Notes: generated by a model from the sequence alone, not told the origin. A stretch of DNA of 64,000 nucleotides from Streptomyces sp. MA5143a (GCF_900290235.1 NZ_OLMK01000013.1:25583-89582); one strand, 5' to 3'. Shown: positions 9,337 through 18,296, counted from the stretch's first letter. Translations and numbers: made by a program.

Positions 9337-10854
9337 ATGACAGCGCTCAGTAAGCGCTCGCGTCGCCTGGCGGCGATCCCCCTGGGGATGGCCCTGGCGA
9401 CGGCGGTGGTCGTCGTACCCGGCGCCACGGCCTCGGCGGCAGAGGTGACCGCCGGGGCCGCGGCCGACGCGACACAGCTCAGCTACGTGGTCAACGTCCG
9501 CCCCGGTCACGGACCGTCCGCCAAGGTGAAGAAGGCCATCACCGAGGCGGGCGGCACGATCGTGACGTCGTACGACAGGATCGGCGTCATCGTCGTCCAC
9601 TCGGCGAACGCCGACTTCGCGCCCGCGATCCGCCGGGTGCGCGGCGTGGAGTCGGCCGGTGCCACACGCACCGCGCCGCTGCCCGCGCAGTCCACCACCG
9701 ATGTCGGCACCCCCAAGGTGCTGTCCGCCGAGGAGATCGCGGCCGCCGACGCGGCGGAGGGTAAGGACCCGCTGGAGTCGTTGCAGTGGGACCTGCCGGC
9801 CATCAAGGCGGACAAGGCCCACGAGGTGTCCCTGGGCAGCCCGGACGTCACGGTCGCCGTCATCGACACCGGCGTCGACGACACCCACCCGGACATCGCG
9901 CCGAACTTCGACCGCAAGGCGTCGGTCAACTGTGTCTCGGGCAAGCCCGACACGACCGACGGCGCCTGGCGGCCGGGGCCCACGGAGAGCCCACACGGCA
10001 CGCATGTGGCCGGAGAGATCGCCGCCGCCAAGAACGGCGTCGGCGTCACCGGTGTGGCACCGGGCGTGAAGGTGTCCGGCATCAAGGTGTCCACGACGGC
10101 CGGTTTCTTCTACACGGAGGCCGTGGTCTGCGGCTTCATGTGGGCCGCCGAGCACGGCGTGGACGTCACGAACAACAGCTATTACACCGACCCCTGGTAC
10201 TTCAACTGCAAGAACGACCCGGACCAGAAGGCGCTCGTCGAGGCCATCACCCGGGCGTCGCGGTACGCGGAGAAGAAGGGCACGGTCAACGTCGCGGCGG
10301 CCGGCAACGAGAACTACGACCTCTCGGCCGACGAGATCACCGACCCGACGTCGCCGAACGACACGACGCCGGCGGACCGGGTGATCGACCCGTCGAAGTG
10401 CCTGGACATCCCGACCCAGCTGCCCGGTGTCGTCACGGTCGCCGCGACCGGCGCGAAGGGCGTCAAGTCGTCGTTCTCCAACCACGGTCTGGGCGTCATC
10501 GACATCGCCGCGCCCGGCGGCGACTCGACCCGTCTGCAGACCCCCGCGCCGCCCGCCACCAGCGGCCTCATCCTGGGCCCGCTGCCCGGCGGCCGGTGGG
10601 GGTACATGGCGGGCACGTCGATGGCGTCCCCGCACGTCGCGGGTGTCGCCGCCCTCATCAAGTCGACGCACCCGTACGCTCCGGCGCCGCTCGTGAAGGC
10701 CCTGCTGTACGCGCAGGCCGACGCGACCCCGTGCACGGACCCGTACGACCTCGACGGTGACGGCAAGGCCGACGCGGTGTGCGAGGGGCCGAAGAACTAC
10801 AACGGCTTCTACGGCTTCGGCACGGCGGACGCGCTGGACGCGGTCACCAAGTAG
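9337..10854 (+). CDS. Secreted S8 subtilisin-like serine protease (second of tandem pair)
   Basis: A 505-residue paralogue of the preceding protease with the same layout: signal peptide ending near TASAA, I9-like propeptide (LSYVVNVRPGHGPSAKVKKA) and S8 domain with Asp177 (AVIDTGVDD), His220 (SPHGTHVAGE) and Ser428 (GTSMASPH). A DLDGDGKAD loop at about 471-479 repeats the EF-hand-like motif of the first copy. The 87-base gap has an AACTGGAGA ribosome site. The two copies are alignable end to end but clearly diverged, so this is an old tandem duplication. A strong terminator follows. Confidence 0.93.
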   Translation: MTALSKRSRRLAAIPLGMALATAVVVVPGATASAAEVTAGAAADATQLSYVVNVRPGHGPSAKVKKAITEAGGTIVTSYDRIGVIVVHSANADFAPAIRRVRGVESAGATRTAPLPAQSTTDVGTPKVLSAEEIAAADAAEGKDPLESLQWDLPAIKADKAHEVSLGSPDVTVAVIDTGVDDTHPDIAPNFDRKASVNCVSGKPDTTDGAWRPGPTESPHGTHVAGEIAAAKNGVGVTGVAPGVKVSGIKVSTTAGFFYTEAVVCGFMWAAEHGVDVTNNSYYTDPWYFNCKNDPDQKALVEAITRASRYAEKKGTVNVAAAGNENYDLSADEITDPTSPNDTTPADRVIDPSKCLDIPTQLPGVVTVAATGAKGVKSSFSNHGLGVIDIAAPGGDSTRLQTPAPPATSGLILGPLPGGRWGYMAGTSMASPHVAGVAALIKSTHPYAPAPLVKALLYAQADATPCTDPYDLDGDGKADAVCEGPKNYNGFYGFGTADALDAVTK

Positions 10855-10905
10855 AAGGTCACCAACGAAAGGTCAGCAAGGCGAAGCTCTCCTCCGGGGA
10901 GCGTC

Positions 10906-10937
10906 AGGGCCGGGCGGTCGGGTACCGCCCGGCCCTT
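10906..10937 (+). terminator. Strong hairpin after the subtilase pair
   Basis: AGGGCCGGGCGG (10906-10917) pairs perfectly with CCGCCCGGCCCT (10925-10936) around a 7-base loop. There is no long T-run, which is common in high-GC actinobacteria. It lies 52 bases past the second protease stop. Confidence 0.75.
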
Positions 10938-11036
10938 CCGCTAGCTGCCCCGATACCCGTGTTGATCCCGTCAACACCGCACAGTGGGCCCATGACAGAC
11001 ATGGGTGCGGGCATGAGCGGGGGCAGAGGTGCGGGC

Positions 11037-12467
11037 ATGGACGTGAGCCTGGCGTCGGCGTGGGCGGCGCTGGGCGGCGAACCCGGCCTGCTGCCACGGG
11101 TGTCGACGGTCGTACGGGAGGAGGCGCTGCCCGCGCGCCTCCCGGTACGGGAGCTGGCGCGGGCCTGTGCGGGCGTGTGCGCGCTGGCCGCCGCCGAGCT
11201 GGGCGCGCTGCGGGCCGGGCTCACGGAGGTGCCCCGCGTACGGGTGGACGACGGGGCGGTGGCCACGGCCTTCGTCAGCGAGCGGCATCTGCTGATCGAC
11301 GGGCGGGCACCGGTCGCCTTCGCGCCGCTGTCGCGTTTCTGGCGCACGGCGGACGGCTGGGTGCGGACGCACGCCAACTACCCGCACCACCGGGAGCGCC
11401 TGCTGTCCGCGCTGGGGCTGCCCGAGGGTGACGCGGCCGCCGTCGGGGCGGCGCTCGCCGAACGGTCGTCGCTGGAGATCGAGGAGACGGTGTACGCGGC
11501 CGGGGGTCTCGCGGTCGCGCTGCGGACGCCGGAACAGTGGGCGGCGCACGACCAGGCCGCGGCGGTGGCGGCCGGGCCGCTCGTCGAGCACGACCGGGCG
11601 GACACGGCGGCGGATCTGGCGGTGGCCGCGGTTTCGGTCTCGTCAGGTGGGGCTCCGCTGTTGCCCGCCGCCGGCGTCCGGGTCCTGGACCTGACCCGGG
11701 TGATCGCGGGCCCGGTGGCCACCCGCACGCTCGCCCTGCTGGGCGCGGACGTGCTGCGCGTCGACCCGCCGGGGACGCCCGAACTCCCCGACCAGCACAT
11801 CGACACCGGCTTCGGGAAGCGGTCGACGGCACTGGATCTGACCCGCGCCGCCGACCGGCGCGACTTCGAGGAGCTGTTGGCCGGCGCGGACGTCGTCGTC
11901 ACCGGGTACCGGCCGGGCGCGCTGGACCGGTTCGGCCTCTCCCCGCAGGCCCTGCTCGCCCGACGCCCCGGCCTCGTCGTGGCGCAGCTGTCGGCGTGGG
12001 GTTCGTACGGGCCGTGGGCGGGGCGACGGGGCTTCGACAGCCTCGTCCAGGTGGCGACCGGGATCGCCGTGGTCGAGGGTTCGGCGGAGCGTCCGGGCGC
12101 GCTGCCCGCGCAGGCCCTCGACCACGGAACGGGGTATCTGCTGGCGGCGGCCGTGCTGCGGTCGCTCACCGAGGGGTCGGCGGACGGTCATGGGCGGGTC
12201 GTCCGGCTGTCGTTGGCGCGGACGGCGGCGTGGCTCCTGGAGAGTGCGGCGCGGCGTGGGGAGGCGCCGCAAGGAGAGGCGCGGCGTGGTGGTGGCGGTG
12301 GCGGTGGGAGCGAGGCGTTCGACGCGGCGGAGGGCCGGCTCGCCGAGCGGGACAGTCCCGTCGGACGGCTGCGGTACGCGCTGCCGCCGGTGTCCTTCGA
12401 GGGCGGACCCGGTGACTGGGCTCGGCCGCCGGGGCCCTGGGGAGTGGACGGGGCGAGGTGGGGGTGA
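11037..12467 (+). CDS. CaiB/BaiF family (class III) CoA transferase
   Basis: A 476-residue protein with the CoA-transferase family III core in its second half: VRVLDLTRVIAGPVATRTLA, LLGADVLRVDPPG, GKRSTALDLTRA, ADVVVTGYRPGALDRFGL and GSYGPWAGRRGFDSLVQ. The first ~190 residues are a less conserved extension. I chose ATG 11037 because AGAGG sits 7 bases upstream; ATG 10992 is possible but has no ribosome site. The C-terminal part carries a glycine run (GEARRGGGGGGGSEA). Substrates unknown. The catalytic Asp was not placed with certainty. Confidence 0.82.
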   Translation: MDVSLASAWAALGGEPGLLPRVSTVVREEALPARLPVRELARACAGVCALAAAELGALRAGLTEVPRVRVDDGAVATAFVSERHLLIDGRAPVAFAPLSRFWRTADGWVRTHANYPHHRERLLSALGLPEGDAAAVGAALAERSSLEIEETVYAAGGLAVALRTPEQWAAHDQAAAVAAGPLVEHDRADTAADLAVAAVSVSSGGAPLLPAAGVRVLDLTRVIAGPVATRTLALLGADVLRVDPPGTPELPDQHIDTGFGKRSTALDLTRAADRRDFEELLAGADVVVTGYRPGALDRFGLSPQALLARRPGLVVAQLSAWGSYGPWAGRRGFDSLVQVATGIAVVEGSAERPGALPAQALDHGTGYLLAAAVLRSLTEGSADGHGRVVRLSLARTAAWLLESAARRGEAPQGEARRGGGGGGGSEAFDAAEGRLAERDSPVGRLRYALPPVSFEGGPGDWARPPGPWGVDGARWG

Positions 12468-12668
12468 GGCGCCCGGTGCGGACAGCGGTGGTGTGAGGGC
12501 GCGAGGAGACGGCGCGCGTCTGAGGCGGGCGCCGCCCTGGTGCTTCTCTGCGCGTGCGCCGTCCTGAGAGAGCGGCCGCCTCGGGTCGTACGGATGGGTG
12601 GAATGTCGAACTGCCGGAGGTTTTCCGGCACTTGCCCAGTTCCGGTGCGACCGGGGGACTTTTCGGGG

Positions 12669-13766
12669 GTGAGCCTGACGAGACGGAGAGCGGAGGAGAG
12701 CGGGGCGGAGGAGACAGGGCGGTTGCCCTCCGCGGGCGCCGGGGAACGGCCCTCCGGTGGAGCCGGAGAACGGCCTTGCGGGTCGCGGTCCGTGGGGTGG
12801 ATGCCGATGGGGGCCGGTCGGGCGGTCGGGCTGCTTCTCCTGGTGGCCGTGGGCGCGCTCATCCCGCTGTTCGGGCCACGACTCGCACTGGACGGCACCG
12901 GTGAGGCGGTGGCTCCCGGGGCGGGCGGGATCGCTCTTCTGCGGACCGTACTGCTGGCCGCGCTGTGCGTACCGGCAGGCGAGCTGTTCGTCGTGTGGCT
13001 GGCCCGACGGGTGCCCGGCGGCCCCCCACAGATGCCGCAGGGCTGGGCGGCGGGGGCGGCGACCGCCGGTTGCGTGGCCGCGCTGGGGCTGGCCTCGGTG
13101 GTGGCGACCGGCAACCTGGTGCCGGACTCCCCCGCCGACATCGACGTCGGCGGCCTCTACGCCACGCGGGACGGCCGGCTCGCCCTGCTGGAGGTCAACG
13201 CGTTCGCGGCGGTGGCCCCGTGCGCCCGGTCCCGCCGCCCGCTCACCCAGGTGGTGCCGCTGACGGCGATCGGCGTCGCGGAGGCGTTGCGGGCGCACCC
13301 CACCGTCGAGGACGGCCCGCTCGTCGGCACGGCCCTGACGTTCGCCCATCTGCTGTGCGCGGCCCTGTGGGCGGGCGGGTTGCTGTCCGTCCTGCGCACC
13401 CTGGGCACGCGCGCGTGGCGCGCGACGGCGGGGGCGGGCGCGGCGCTGCTGGGCCTGTACGCGCGCGTGGCCGCCGTTCTGCTGGCCGCCGTGACCGCCA
13501 CCGGGTCGTGGAGCACGCTCCGGCGGATGCCGCCGGGCACGGTCCTCGACCAGCTGACGCAGACGGCGTACGGGCGGGCCCTGCTCGCCAAGGTGCTCCT
13601 CATGGCCGCCGTGGCCGCGCTCGCCCTGCGGGCCCGGCTACGGCTGCGCCATGTGACCGACCCGCTGGACGCCTGCGGCCCCGCCCGCGCGGAACTGGTG
13701 GTCCTGGGTGCGGTCGTGGCGATGTCGGGCCTGCTCACCGCGCTGCCGGTACCGATCCGCTGGTGA
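12669..13766 (+). CDS. CopD-domain-like integral membrane protein
   Basis: A membrane protein of about 365 residues. After a charged ~45-residue N-terminus come membrane segments (GRAVGLLLLVAVGALIPLFG, IALLRTVLLAALCVPAGELF and further ones). The C-terminal half (FAHLLCAALWAGGLLSVLR, then LLAKVLLMAAVAALALRARL) matches the copper-resistance CopD pattern. Family role: copper handling across the membrane; copper specificity is not shown here. The start is uncertain: GTG 12669 has a G-rich upstream stretch, and ATG 12802 would remove the charged tail. SURF1, involved in oxidase assembly, lies 3.7 kb downstream but not in the same operon. Confidence 0.65.
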   Translation: MSLTRRRAEESGAEETGRLPSAGAGERPSGGAGERPCGSRSVGWMPMGAGRAVGLLLLVAVGALIPLFGPRLALDGTGEAVAPGAGGIALLRTVLLAALCVPAGELFVVWLARRVPGGPPQMPQGWAAGAATAGCVAALGLASVVATGNLVPDSPADIDVGGLYATRDGRLALLEVNAFAAVAPCARSRRPLTQVVPLTAIGVAEALRAHPTVEDGPLVGTALTFAHLLCAALWAGGLLSVLRTLGTRAWRATAGAGAALLGLYARVAAVLLAAVTATGSWSTLRRMPPGTVLDQLTQTAYGRALLAKVLLMAAVAALALRARLRLRHVTDPLDACGPARAELVVLGAVVAMSGLLTALPVPIRW

Positions 13767-13870
13767 GTGTCGATGCCGGGTGGCAGAGGGTGAGTACCGG
13801 CGGTGGGCGAGCGGGCGAGATCGGGCTGCGGGCGACAGCGGGTGCGTACCGGCGGCGGGGTCCACGTCGC

Positions 13871-14605
13871 TCAGGGCGTCGCCGGAACCGGTCCGCCGCC
13901 GGTTGGCGTGGGCAGCGCGGCCTCCGGGGTCCGCAGGACGCCCCGGGCCAGCAGGTACTGGGCGGCGATGTAGGTGAGCATGATCCACAGGTCGGGGCGT
14001 GGGAGCTGCGGCCACTCGGCGACCCCGGTCGCGATGAGCATGTCCGACAGCACGAAGAGCGCGCCGCCGGTCCCGGCGACGGCCCCCAGCCGGGCGGCGG
14101 AGCACGCCATCGCGGTCAGCAGCGCGCTGTACCCGGCGACGGGCGCACGCAGGTCCGCCGGCAGACCGGGCCACAGGCTCGCCACGGCGACGACGAGGGC
14201 GAGCGCGTACCCGGCGGGCAGCCGGAGGGCACGCGCGCGTGACCCCCACTCCCCCACCACGGGCGACCCCTGGTCCGCGGCGCCGTGCGAGGCGCTCGCC
14301 CGCCGTGCCCGTTTCCCGAAGAGGACGAGGTAGCAGACGTGGCCCGCCGCGAAGCAGCCCATCCCGGCGAGGAAGGCAGGCTCGGCGTCGGAGAGGAGGA
14401 GGACGTCCCCGCCCCAGCCGCAGAGCAGGGCGGCGATCAGCAGCCGCGGGCCACCGTGTGCGTGGACGTACGCGGCGAGCAACGGCATCAGCAGCGGCTT
14501 GGCGACCAGGTGCCCGGGGGTGAAGCCGACTGCGAGGGAGCCGAGGTCGACGGCGGTGGCGAGCCCGAAGCCGATGAGGAGGGCCTGTCCGCTCGGCCCT
14601 CTCAC
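13871..14605 (-). CDS. YhhN/TMEM86-family lysoplasmalogenase
   Basis: A 244-residue protein with about eight membrane segments matching the YhhN family. Key stretches are FTPGHLVAKPLLMPLLAAYV and LLCGWGGDVLLL, with Asp residues in positions typical of the active site (GDVLL, LSDAE). Characterised family members hydrolyse the vinyl-ether bond of lysoplasmalogens. The GTG at 14605 overlaps the upstream desaturase stop in GTGA, so I reject the longer frame, whose extra N-terminus is just the antisense of the desaturase tail repeat. The coupling suggests a shared lipid-modification role. Confidence 0.82.
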   Translation of the reverse strand: MRGPSGQALLIGFGLATAVDLGSLAVGFTPGHLVAKPLLMPLLAAYVHAHGGPRLLIAALLCGWGGDVLLLSDAEPAFLAGMGCFAAGHVCYLVLFGKRARRASASHGAADQGSPVVGEWGSRARALRLPAGYALALVVAVASLWPGLPADLRAPVAGYSALLTAMACSAARLGAVAGTGGALFVLSDMLIATGVAEWPQLPRPDLWIMLTYIAAQYLLARGVLRTPEAALPTPTGGGPVPATP

Positions 14606-15537
14606 GCAGCCGTCTCCGTGACGGCCGGCTTCTCCCCGACCGCCGGCTTCTCCCCGACCGCCGGCTTCTCCCCGACCGCCGGCTTCTCCTCGGCGGCCGC
14701 GCGCCGCGACGCGGGCCCCCAGCCGGGCCCCCGGAAGACCCGCCCGGCCCGCTCGCTCCAACTCCGCGCCGCCCTGAGGTCCTTGGCGATGGCGACGTAC
14801 TCGTGTGTGGCGACCCGCAGCGGGTTGTAGGTGCCGATGTTCTTGGTCAGGCCGTAGACCGGCCGCTCGGTCTCGGCGACGAAGGAACCGAACAGCCGGT
14901 CCCAGACGATGAGGATGCCGCCGAAGTTACGGTCGAGGTAGCCGCCCTGGGAGGCGTGGTGGACCCGGTGGTGCGAGGGCGTGTTGAACACGAACTCGAA
15001 CGCCGGGTGCAGCTTGCCGATCCGCTCGGTGTGGATCCAGAACTGGTACACGAGGTTGGCCGACGAGCAGAACGCGAGCGCCGCCGGGTGCACGCCGAGG
15101 GCGATGAGCGGGACGTAGAACGGCCAGACGGTCCAGGTGGTCCAGGGCTGCCGCAGCGCGGTGGTGAGGTTGAACTTGCGGCTGGAGTGGTGCACGACGT
15201 GGCAGGCCCACAGGATCCGCACGACGTGGTGGCCCCGGTGCGACCAGTAGTAGAAGAAGTCCTGAGCGAGCAGCATCAACGGAACCGTCCACCACAGCAC
15301 GGGCACACGCAGCGGGGTCAGCTCGTAGATCGCCGTGTAGAGGGCGACGATCGGGATCTTCCAGAGGAAGTCGAACACGAGACTCCCGAGTCCCATGCCG
15401 ACGCTCGTCGCGGCGTCCTTCGCCTCGTACCCGGCGGCATCCTCGTCCGGATGGAGCCGGTAACTGATCACCTCGATCACGGTGAGCAGCACAAACGCGG
15501 GTATCGACCACAGCACGACATCGGGCAGGTTCGGCAT
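14602..15537 (-). CDS. Sterol desaturase / fatty acid hydroxylase superfamily protein
   Basis: A 311-residue membrane di-iron enzyme. The histidine clusters are HRGHH, HVVHHS and HHRVHHA, the family's HxxxH/HxxHH pattern. Membrane helices lie at the N-terminus (LWSIPAFVLLTVIEVISY) and around residues 60-90 and 140-165. The C-terminal tail has four copies of a six-residue (G/E)EKPAV unit. It likely hydroxylates or desaturates a lipid. It forms a two-gene operon with the lysoplasmalogenase. An imperfect TTGT/ACAA palindrome lies 37 bases upstream of the start. Confidence 0.88.
   Translation of the reverse strand: MPNLPDVVLWSIPAFVLLTVIEVISYRLHPDEDAAGYEAKDAATSVGMGLGSLVFDFLWKIPIVALYTAIYELTPLRVPVLWWTVPLMLLAQDFFYYWSHRGHHVVRILWACHVVHHSSRKFNLTTALRQPWTTWTVWPFYVPLIALGVHPAALAFCSSANLVYQFWIHTERIGKLHPAFEFVFNTPSHHRVHHASQGGYLDRNFGGILIVWDRLFGSFVAETERPVYGLTKNIGTYNPLRVATHEYVAIAKDLRAARSWSERAGRVFRGPGWGPASRRAAAEEKPAVGEKPAVGEKPAVGEKPAVTETAA
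14621..14692. repeat. 18-bp tandem repeat, four copies, inside the desaturase gene
   Basis: Four head-to-tail copies of CCGGCTTCTCCCCGACCG (plus-strand reading, last copy diverged) encode repeated EKPAVG units in the desaturase C-terminus. Copy number probably varies between strains by slippage. Confidence 0.85.
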
Positions 15538-15573
15538 GTGGGCACCGTAGAACCGCTGGTGAGCTGGGGCTAG

Positions 15574-15591
15574 ACGTTGTTACTGACAAGT
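15574..15591. promoter_or_regulatory. Imperfect inverted repeat upstream of desaturase operon
   Basis: ACGTTGTTACTGACAAGT contains TTGT-N5-ACAA symmetry 37-54 bases upstream of the desaturase start. It is a candidate operator; the evidence is only its symmetry and position. Confidence 0.3.
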
Positions 15592-15639
15592 ATTCCCGGT
15601 GGTACGCGCTTGCTTATTGGCGTCCTCCACCAACCCGGC

Positions 15640-16031
15640 GTCCGCGCACCGAGCTGCGCGTACCTGGTCGAACAGCTCACCGCGCAGCCTTCGTTCGCGG
15701 CCAGGGCCGCGGTGGCACACCCGTCGCTCGGGTCGTACGGAGGGCCTGCCGCGCGACCTGACCGCCGCCCGCCCCGGCCGTGGCCCCGGAATTCGAGCAG
15801 CGGTACGCGGAGTTCGTCGCGGCCGGGTCTTCTCTCCTCTGGAGACGCTCCAGGTCATCGATGTGCCCCAGCGGCGCTCGCCGAACTACCGGCTCTTGAA
15901 CGGCTCGTGCCGTATCGCCGTGGCCCCGTCGACCTGGCGCCTCCGGCCTCCCTGCACCGGCCGCGCGTCCGGATCCTCGACTGTCCGCCGCCCCTCGGCA
16001 CCGACCTCCTCCCCCGGAACGTCTCACCGTC
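15640..16031 (+). pseudogene. Frameshifted remnant of an unidentified gene
   Basis: Coding-like codon use (nearly all G/C third positions) hops between frames. CAYLVEQLTAQPSFAARAAV is read in one frame. EGLPRDLTAARPG follows in a second, then PEFEQRYAEFVAAG in a third. RVFSPLETLQVIDVPQRRSP and NYRLL return to the second frame. ERLVPYRRGPVDLAPPASL and RPRVRILDCPPPLGTDLLP return to the first. The pieces join end to end, which points to one gene broken by several small indels. The family is not recognised. The rest of 15538-16072 has no other gene. Confidence 0.5.
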
Positions 16032-16072
16032 GAGTAACAAGCTGTCAGTCGTGGCCCGTATCCTCAGGGACC

Positions 16073-17065
16073 ATGCTTGATGACCTTTCGACCGCGGCGT
16101 CGCAAGCTCCCTGGCCGGTCGCGTATCCGCAGGGATACGCGGTTGTTGACGTGGAGACGACCGGGCTCGCCCGGGACGACCGGATAATCTCCGCGGCTGT
16201 GTACAGACTGGACGCGCGCGGCGAGGTCGAGGACCACTGGTACACGCTGGTCAATCCGGAGCGCGATCCGGGGCCGGTGTGGATCCACGGGCTGACGAGC
16301 GACGTGCTCGAAGGGGCGCCACTCTTCCGGGAGATCGCCGAGGAGCTGTCCTCGCGGCTCGCGGACCGCGTGCTCGTCGCGCACAACGCGGTGTTCGACT
16401 GGTCGATGCTCGCGCGGGAGTACGCGCGCGCGGAGACCGAGGCGCCGGTGCGGCAGCGGCTGTGCACCATCGCACTGTCGAAGGAGCTGGAACTGCCGCT
16501 GCCCAACCACAAGCTGGAGTCGCTCGCGGCGCACTTCGGCGTCGTACAGCAGCGCGCCCACCACGCGTTGGACGACGCGCGGGTGCTCGCGGAGGCGTTC
16601 CGGCCCAGTCTGCACGCCGCCGCGAGCCGGGGTGTGCGGTTGCCGCTGCTCGAGTGCCGGCCGCTGACCGAGTGGTCCGCCTCCCCGACGATCGGGCGGC
16701 AGGCGTCCGGCGGCTACTCCCCCGGTGGCTACCGGGCGGGCAGTTGGCGGCCCTCGCGCAAGCGGCCCCCGTGCCCGTACCCCAACCCCGGCCGGTACGA
16801 AGAGGGCAAACCTCTCAAGCAGGGCATGCGGGTCGCGTTCTCGGGGGACACCTCGGTCGAGCGGGAGCTGCTGGAGGACCGTGCGGTCGAGGCGGGCCTG
16901 CATGTGGCGACGAGCCTGTCGCGGGTGACGAGTCTGCTCGTCACCAACGACCCGGACTCCGGCACGTCCAAGACGGTCAAGGCACGGCAGTACGGGACGC
17001 CCGTGATCGACGAGGCGGCGTTCGGGCAGCTGCTGCGCGACGTGGAGCCCGCCGTCGAGGAGTGA
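16073..17065 (+). CDS. DnaQ-like DEDDh 3'-5' exonuclease with C-terminal BRCT domain
   Basis: A 330-residue protein. The N-terminal ~190 residues are a DEDDh exonuclease: D26/E28 in VVDVETTGL, HNAVFDWSML for motif II and HHALDDARVLAEAF for motif III. A Pro/Arg/Gly-rich linker (about 205-245) leads to a BRCT domain (GMRVAFSGDTSVERELLEDR, then VTSLLVTNDP). The pairing resembles proofreading-type exonucleases used outside the main polymerase; a repair role is inferred. The ATG at 16073 is the first start after the degenerate region, with CAGGGA upstream. Confidence 0.88.
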   Translation: MLDDLSTAASQAPWPVAYPQGYAVVDVETTGLARDDRIISAAVYRLDARGEVEDHWYTLVNPERDPGPVWIHGLTSDVLEGAPLFREIAEELSSRLADRVLVAHNAVFDWSMLAREYARAETEAPVRQRLCTIALSKELELPLPNHKLESLAAHFGVVQQRAHHALDDARVLAEAFRPSLHAAASRGVRLPLLECRPLTEWSASPTIGRQASGGYSPGGYRAGSWRPSRKRPPCPYPNPGRYEEGKPLKQGMRVAFSGDTSVERELLEDRAVEAGLHVATSLSRVTSLLVTNDPDSGTSKTVKARQYGTPVIDEAAFGQLLRDVEPAVEE

Positions 17066-17145
17066 GACGGGCGTACGGGTGATTGACGGGCGACTCGCCC
17101 GTCGTCCGCTCGCCCGTGCCACGTCGGCCCCGCACCCTGTGGCGC

Positions 17146-17379
17146 ATGGCACGTTGCGAAGTCTGCGGAAACGACTACGGCATGACCTTCGAGGTGCACG
17201 CGCAGGGCGCGGTGCACGTCTTCGACTGTTTCGCCTGCGCGATCCACCGGATGGCCCCGATCTGCGAGCACTGCCGGGTGCAGATCATCGGCCAGGGAGT
17301 CGAGGTCGAGGGCCACTGGTACTGCGGCGCCCATTGCGCGCGGGCCGAGGGGAGGGTGGGCATCGTCGACAAGGTCTGA
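17146..17379 (+). CDS. Small Cys-rich zinc-finger-like protein
   Basis: A 77-residue protein with four Cys/His pairs: CEVC near residue 4, FDCFAC with a following His, CEHC and YCGAHC. This could hold two zinc ions in a LIM-like or metallothionein-like fold. Streptomyces homologues are, as I recall, sometimes labelled prokaryotic metallothionein. The start MARCEVCGNDYG at 17146 was chosen because the upstream frame is Arg/Pro-rich without a ribosome site. Function unknown. Confidence 0.72.
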   Translation: MARCEVCGNDYGMTFEVHAQGAVHVFDCFACAIHRMAPICEHCRVQIIGQGVEVEGHWYCGAHCARAEGRVGIVDKV

Positions 17380-17486
17380 GCCCGCGGGTGACGGCGGGGC
17401 CGGCCCGTCGTCGCCCTGAAGGCAGATGCCGGCCCCCGGCGGGACCCTCCCGTCGGGGGCCGGACCGTGCGAGGTACGGTCAGTGG

Positions 17487-18296
17487 GTGTACCGCTTCCT
17501 GTTGTCCCGGCAGTGGGTGATCCTCACGCTGCTCGCGCTCGTCCTGATCCCGACGATGGTCAGGCTGGGCTTCTGGCAGATGCATCGGTACGAGGAGCGC
17601 TCCGCGCGGAACCAGCTCGTCGCCGACGCGCTCGCCGCGAAGCCGGTGCCCGTGGAGCGGTTGACGTCCCCCGGACACACGGTCACCAGCTCCGAGCGCT
17701 ACCGGACGGTGACCGCGCACGGCCGGTTCGACACCGACGACGAGGTCGTCGTCCGCCGCCGCACCAACGCCGACGACGAGGTCGGCTTCCACGTGCTGAC
17801 GCCGTTCGTCCTCGACGACGGCAAGGTCCTGCTCGTCAACCGCGGCTGGATCCCCGCGGACGGGCCCAGCCAGACCGCATTCCCCAAGATCCCCGCGCCG
17901 CCCGCCGGTGAGGTCACCGTCACCGGGCGGCTGATGCCCGACGAGACGACCGAGGCCAGCGGGATCAAGGACCTCAAGGGACTGCCCGACCGGCAGATCA
18001 TGCTGATCAACAGCGGGCAGGAGGCCAAGCGCCTCGACGCCCGGGTGCTCGGCGGGTATGTCGCGCAGACGGCGCCCGAGCCCAAGGGCGACACGCCGGA
18101 ACCCCTCGGCAGCCCCGGCGACGAGAACGCCGCGCTGAACTACGCGTACGCCCTCCAGTGGTGGCTCTTCGCCGCGGCCGTCCCCGTCGGCTACGTCATC
18201 CTCGCCCGCCGCGAACGCCGCGACCGTGAGGCGGCGGCGGCCGCCGCCGAGCGGGCGGACGACGAGGAGAAGGAGACGACGCCCTCTCCTGCCTAG
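17487..18296 (+). CDS. SURF1-family cytochrome oxidase assembly protein
   Basis: A 269-residue protein with two membrane anchors (WVILTLLALVLIPTMVRLGF at the N-terminus and ALQWWLFAAAVPVGYVILAR near residue 235) flanking an extracytoplasmic domain. Family motifs include LGFWQMHRYEER and LLVNRGWIP. SURF1 proteins help insert heme or assemble cytochrome c oxidase. The GTG at 17487 lies in GGTCAGTGGGTGTACCG with a weak ribosome site. The stop codon TAG (18294-18296) consists of the TA target site plus the first base of the adjoining palindromic element, so the last residues may differ from those of relatives. Confidence 0.88.
   Translation: MYRFLLSRQWVILTLLALVLIPTMVRLGFWQMHRYEERSARNQLVADALAAKPVPVERLTSPGHTVTSSERYRTVTAHGRFDTDDEVVVRRRTNADDEVGFHVLTPFVLDDGKVLLVNRGWIPADGPSQTAFPKIPAPPAGEVTVTGRLMPDETTEASGIKDLKGLPDRQIMLINSGQEAKRLDARVLGGYVAQTAPEPKGDTPEPLGSPGDENAALNYAYALQWWLFAAAVPVGYVILARRERRDREAAAAAAERADDEEKETTPSPA

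Noticed and set aside
7780..10671. A 963-codon open frame on the minus strand across both proteases
   Set aside because: It is antisense to two proteins with intact triads and signal peptides; its product is Arg/Gly/Val-rich without any domain, typical of high-GC shadow frames.
14621..14692. CRISPR-like repeats
   Set aside because: Units are contiguous without spacers and encode a peptide repeat; no cas genes in the window.
14606..14761. Longer N-terminus for the lysoplasmalogenase
   Set aside because: The added residues are Gly/Arg repeats produced by the desaturase tandem repeat read out of frame; GTG 14605 is coupled by GTGA.
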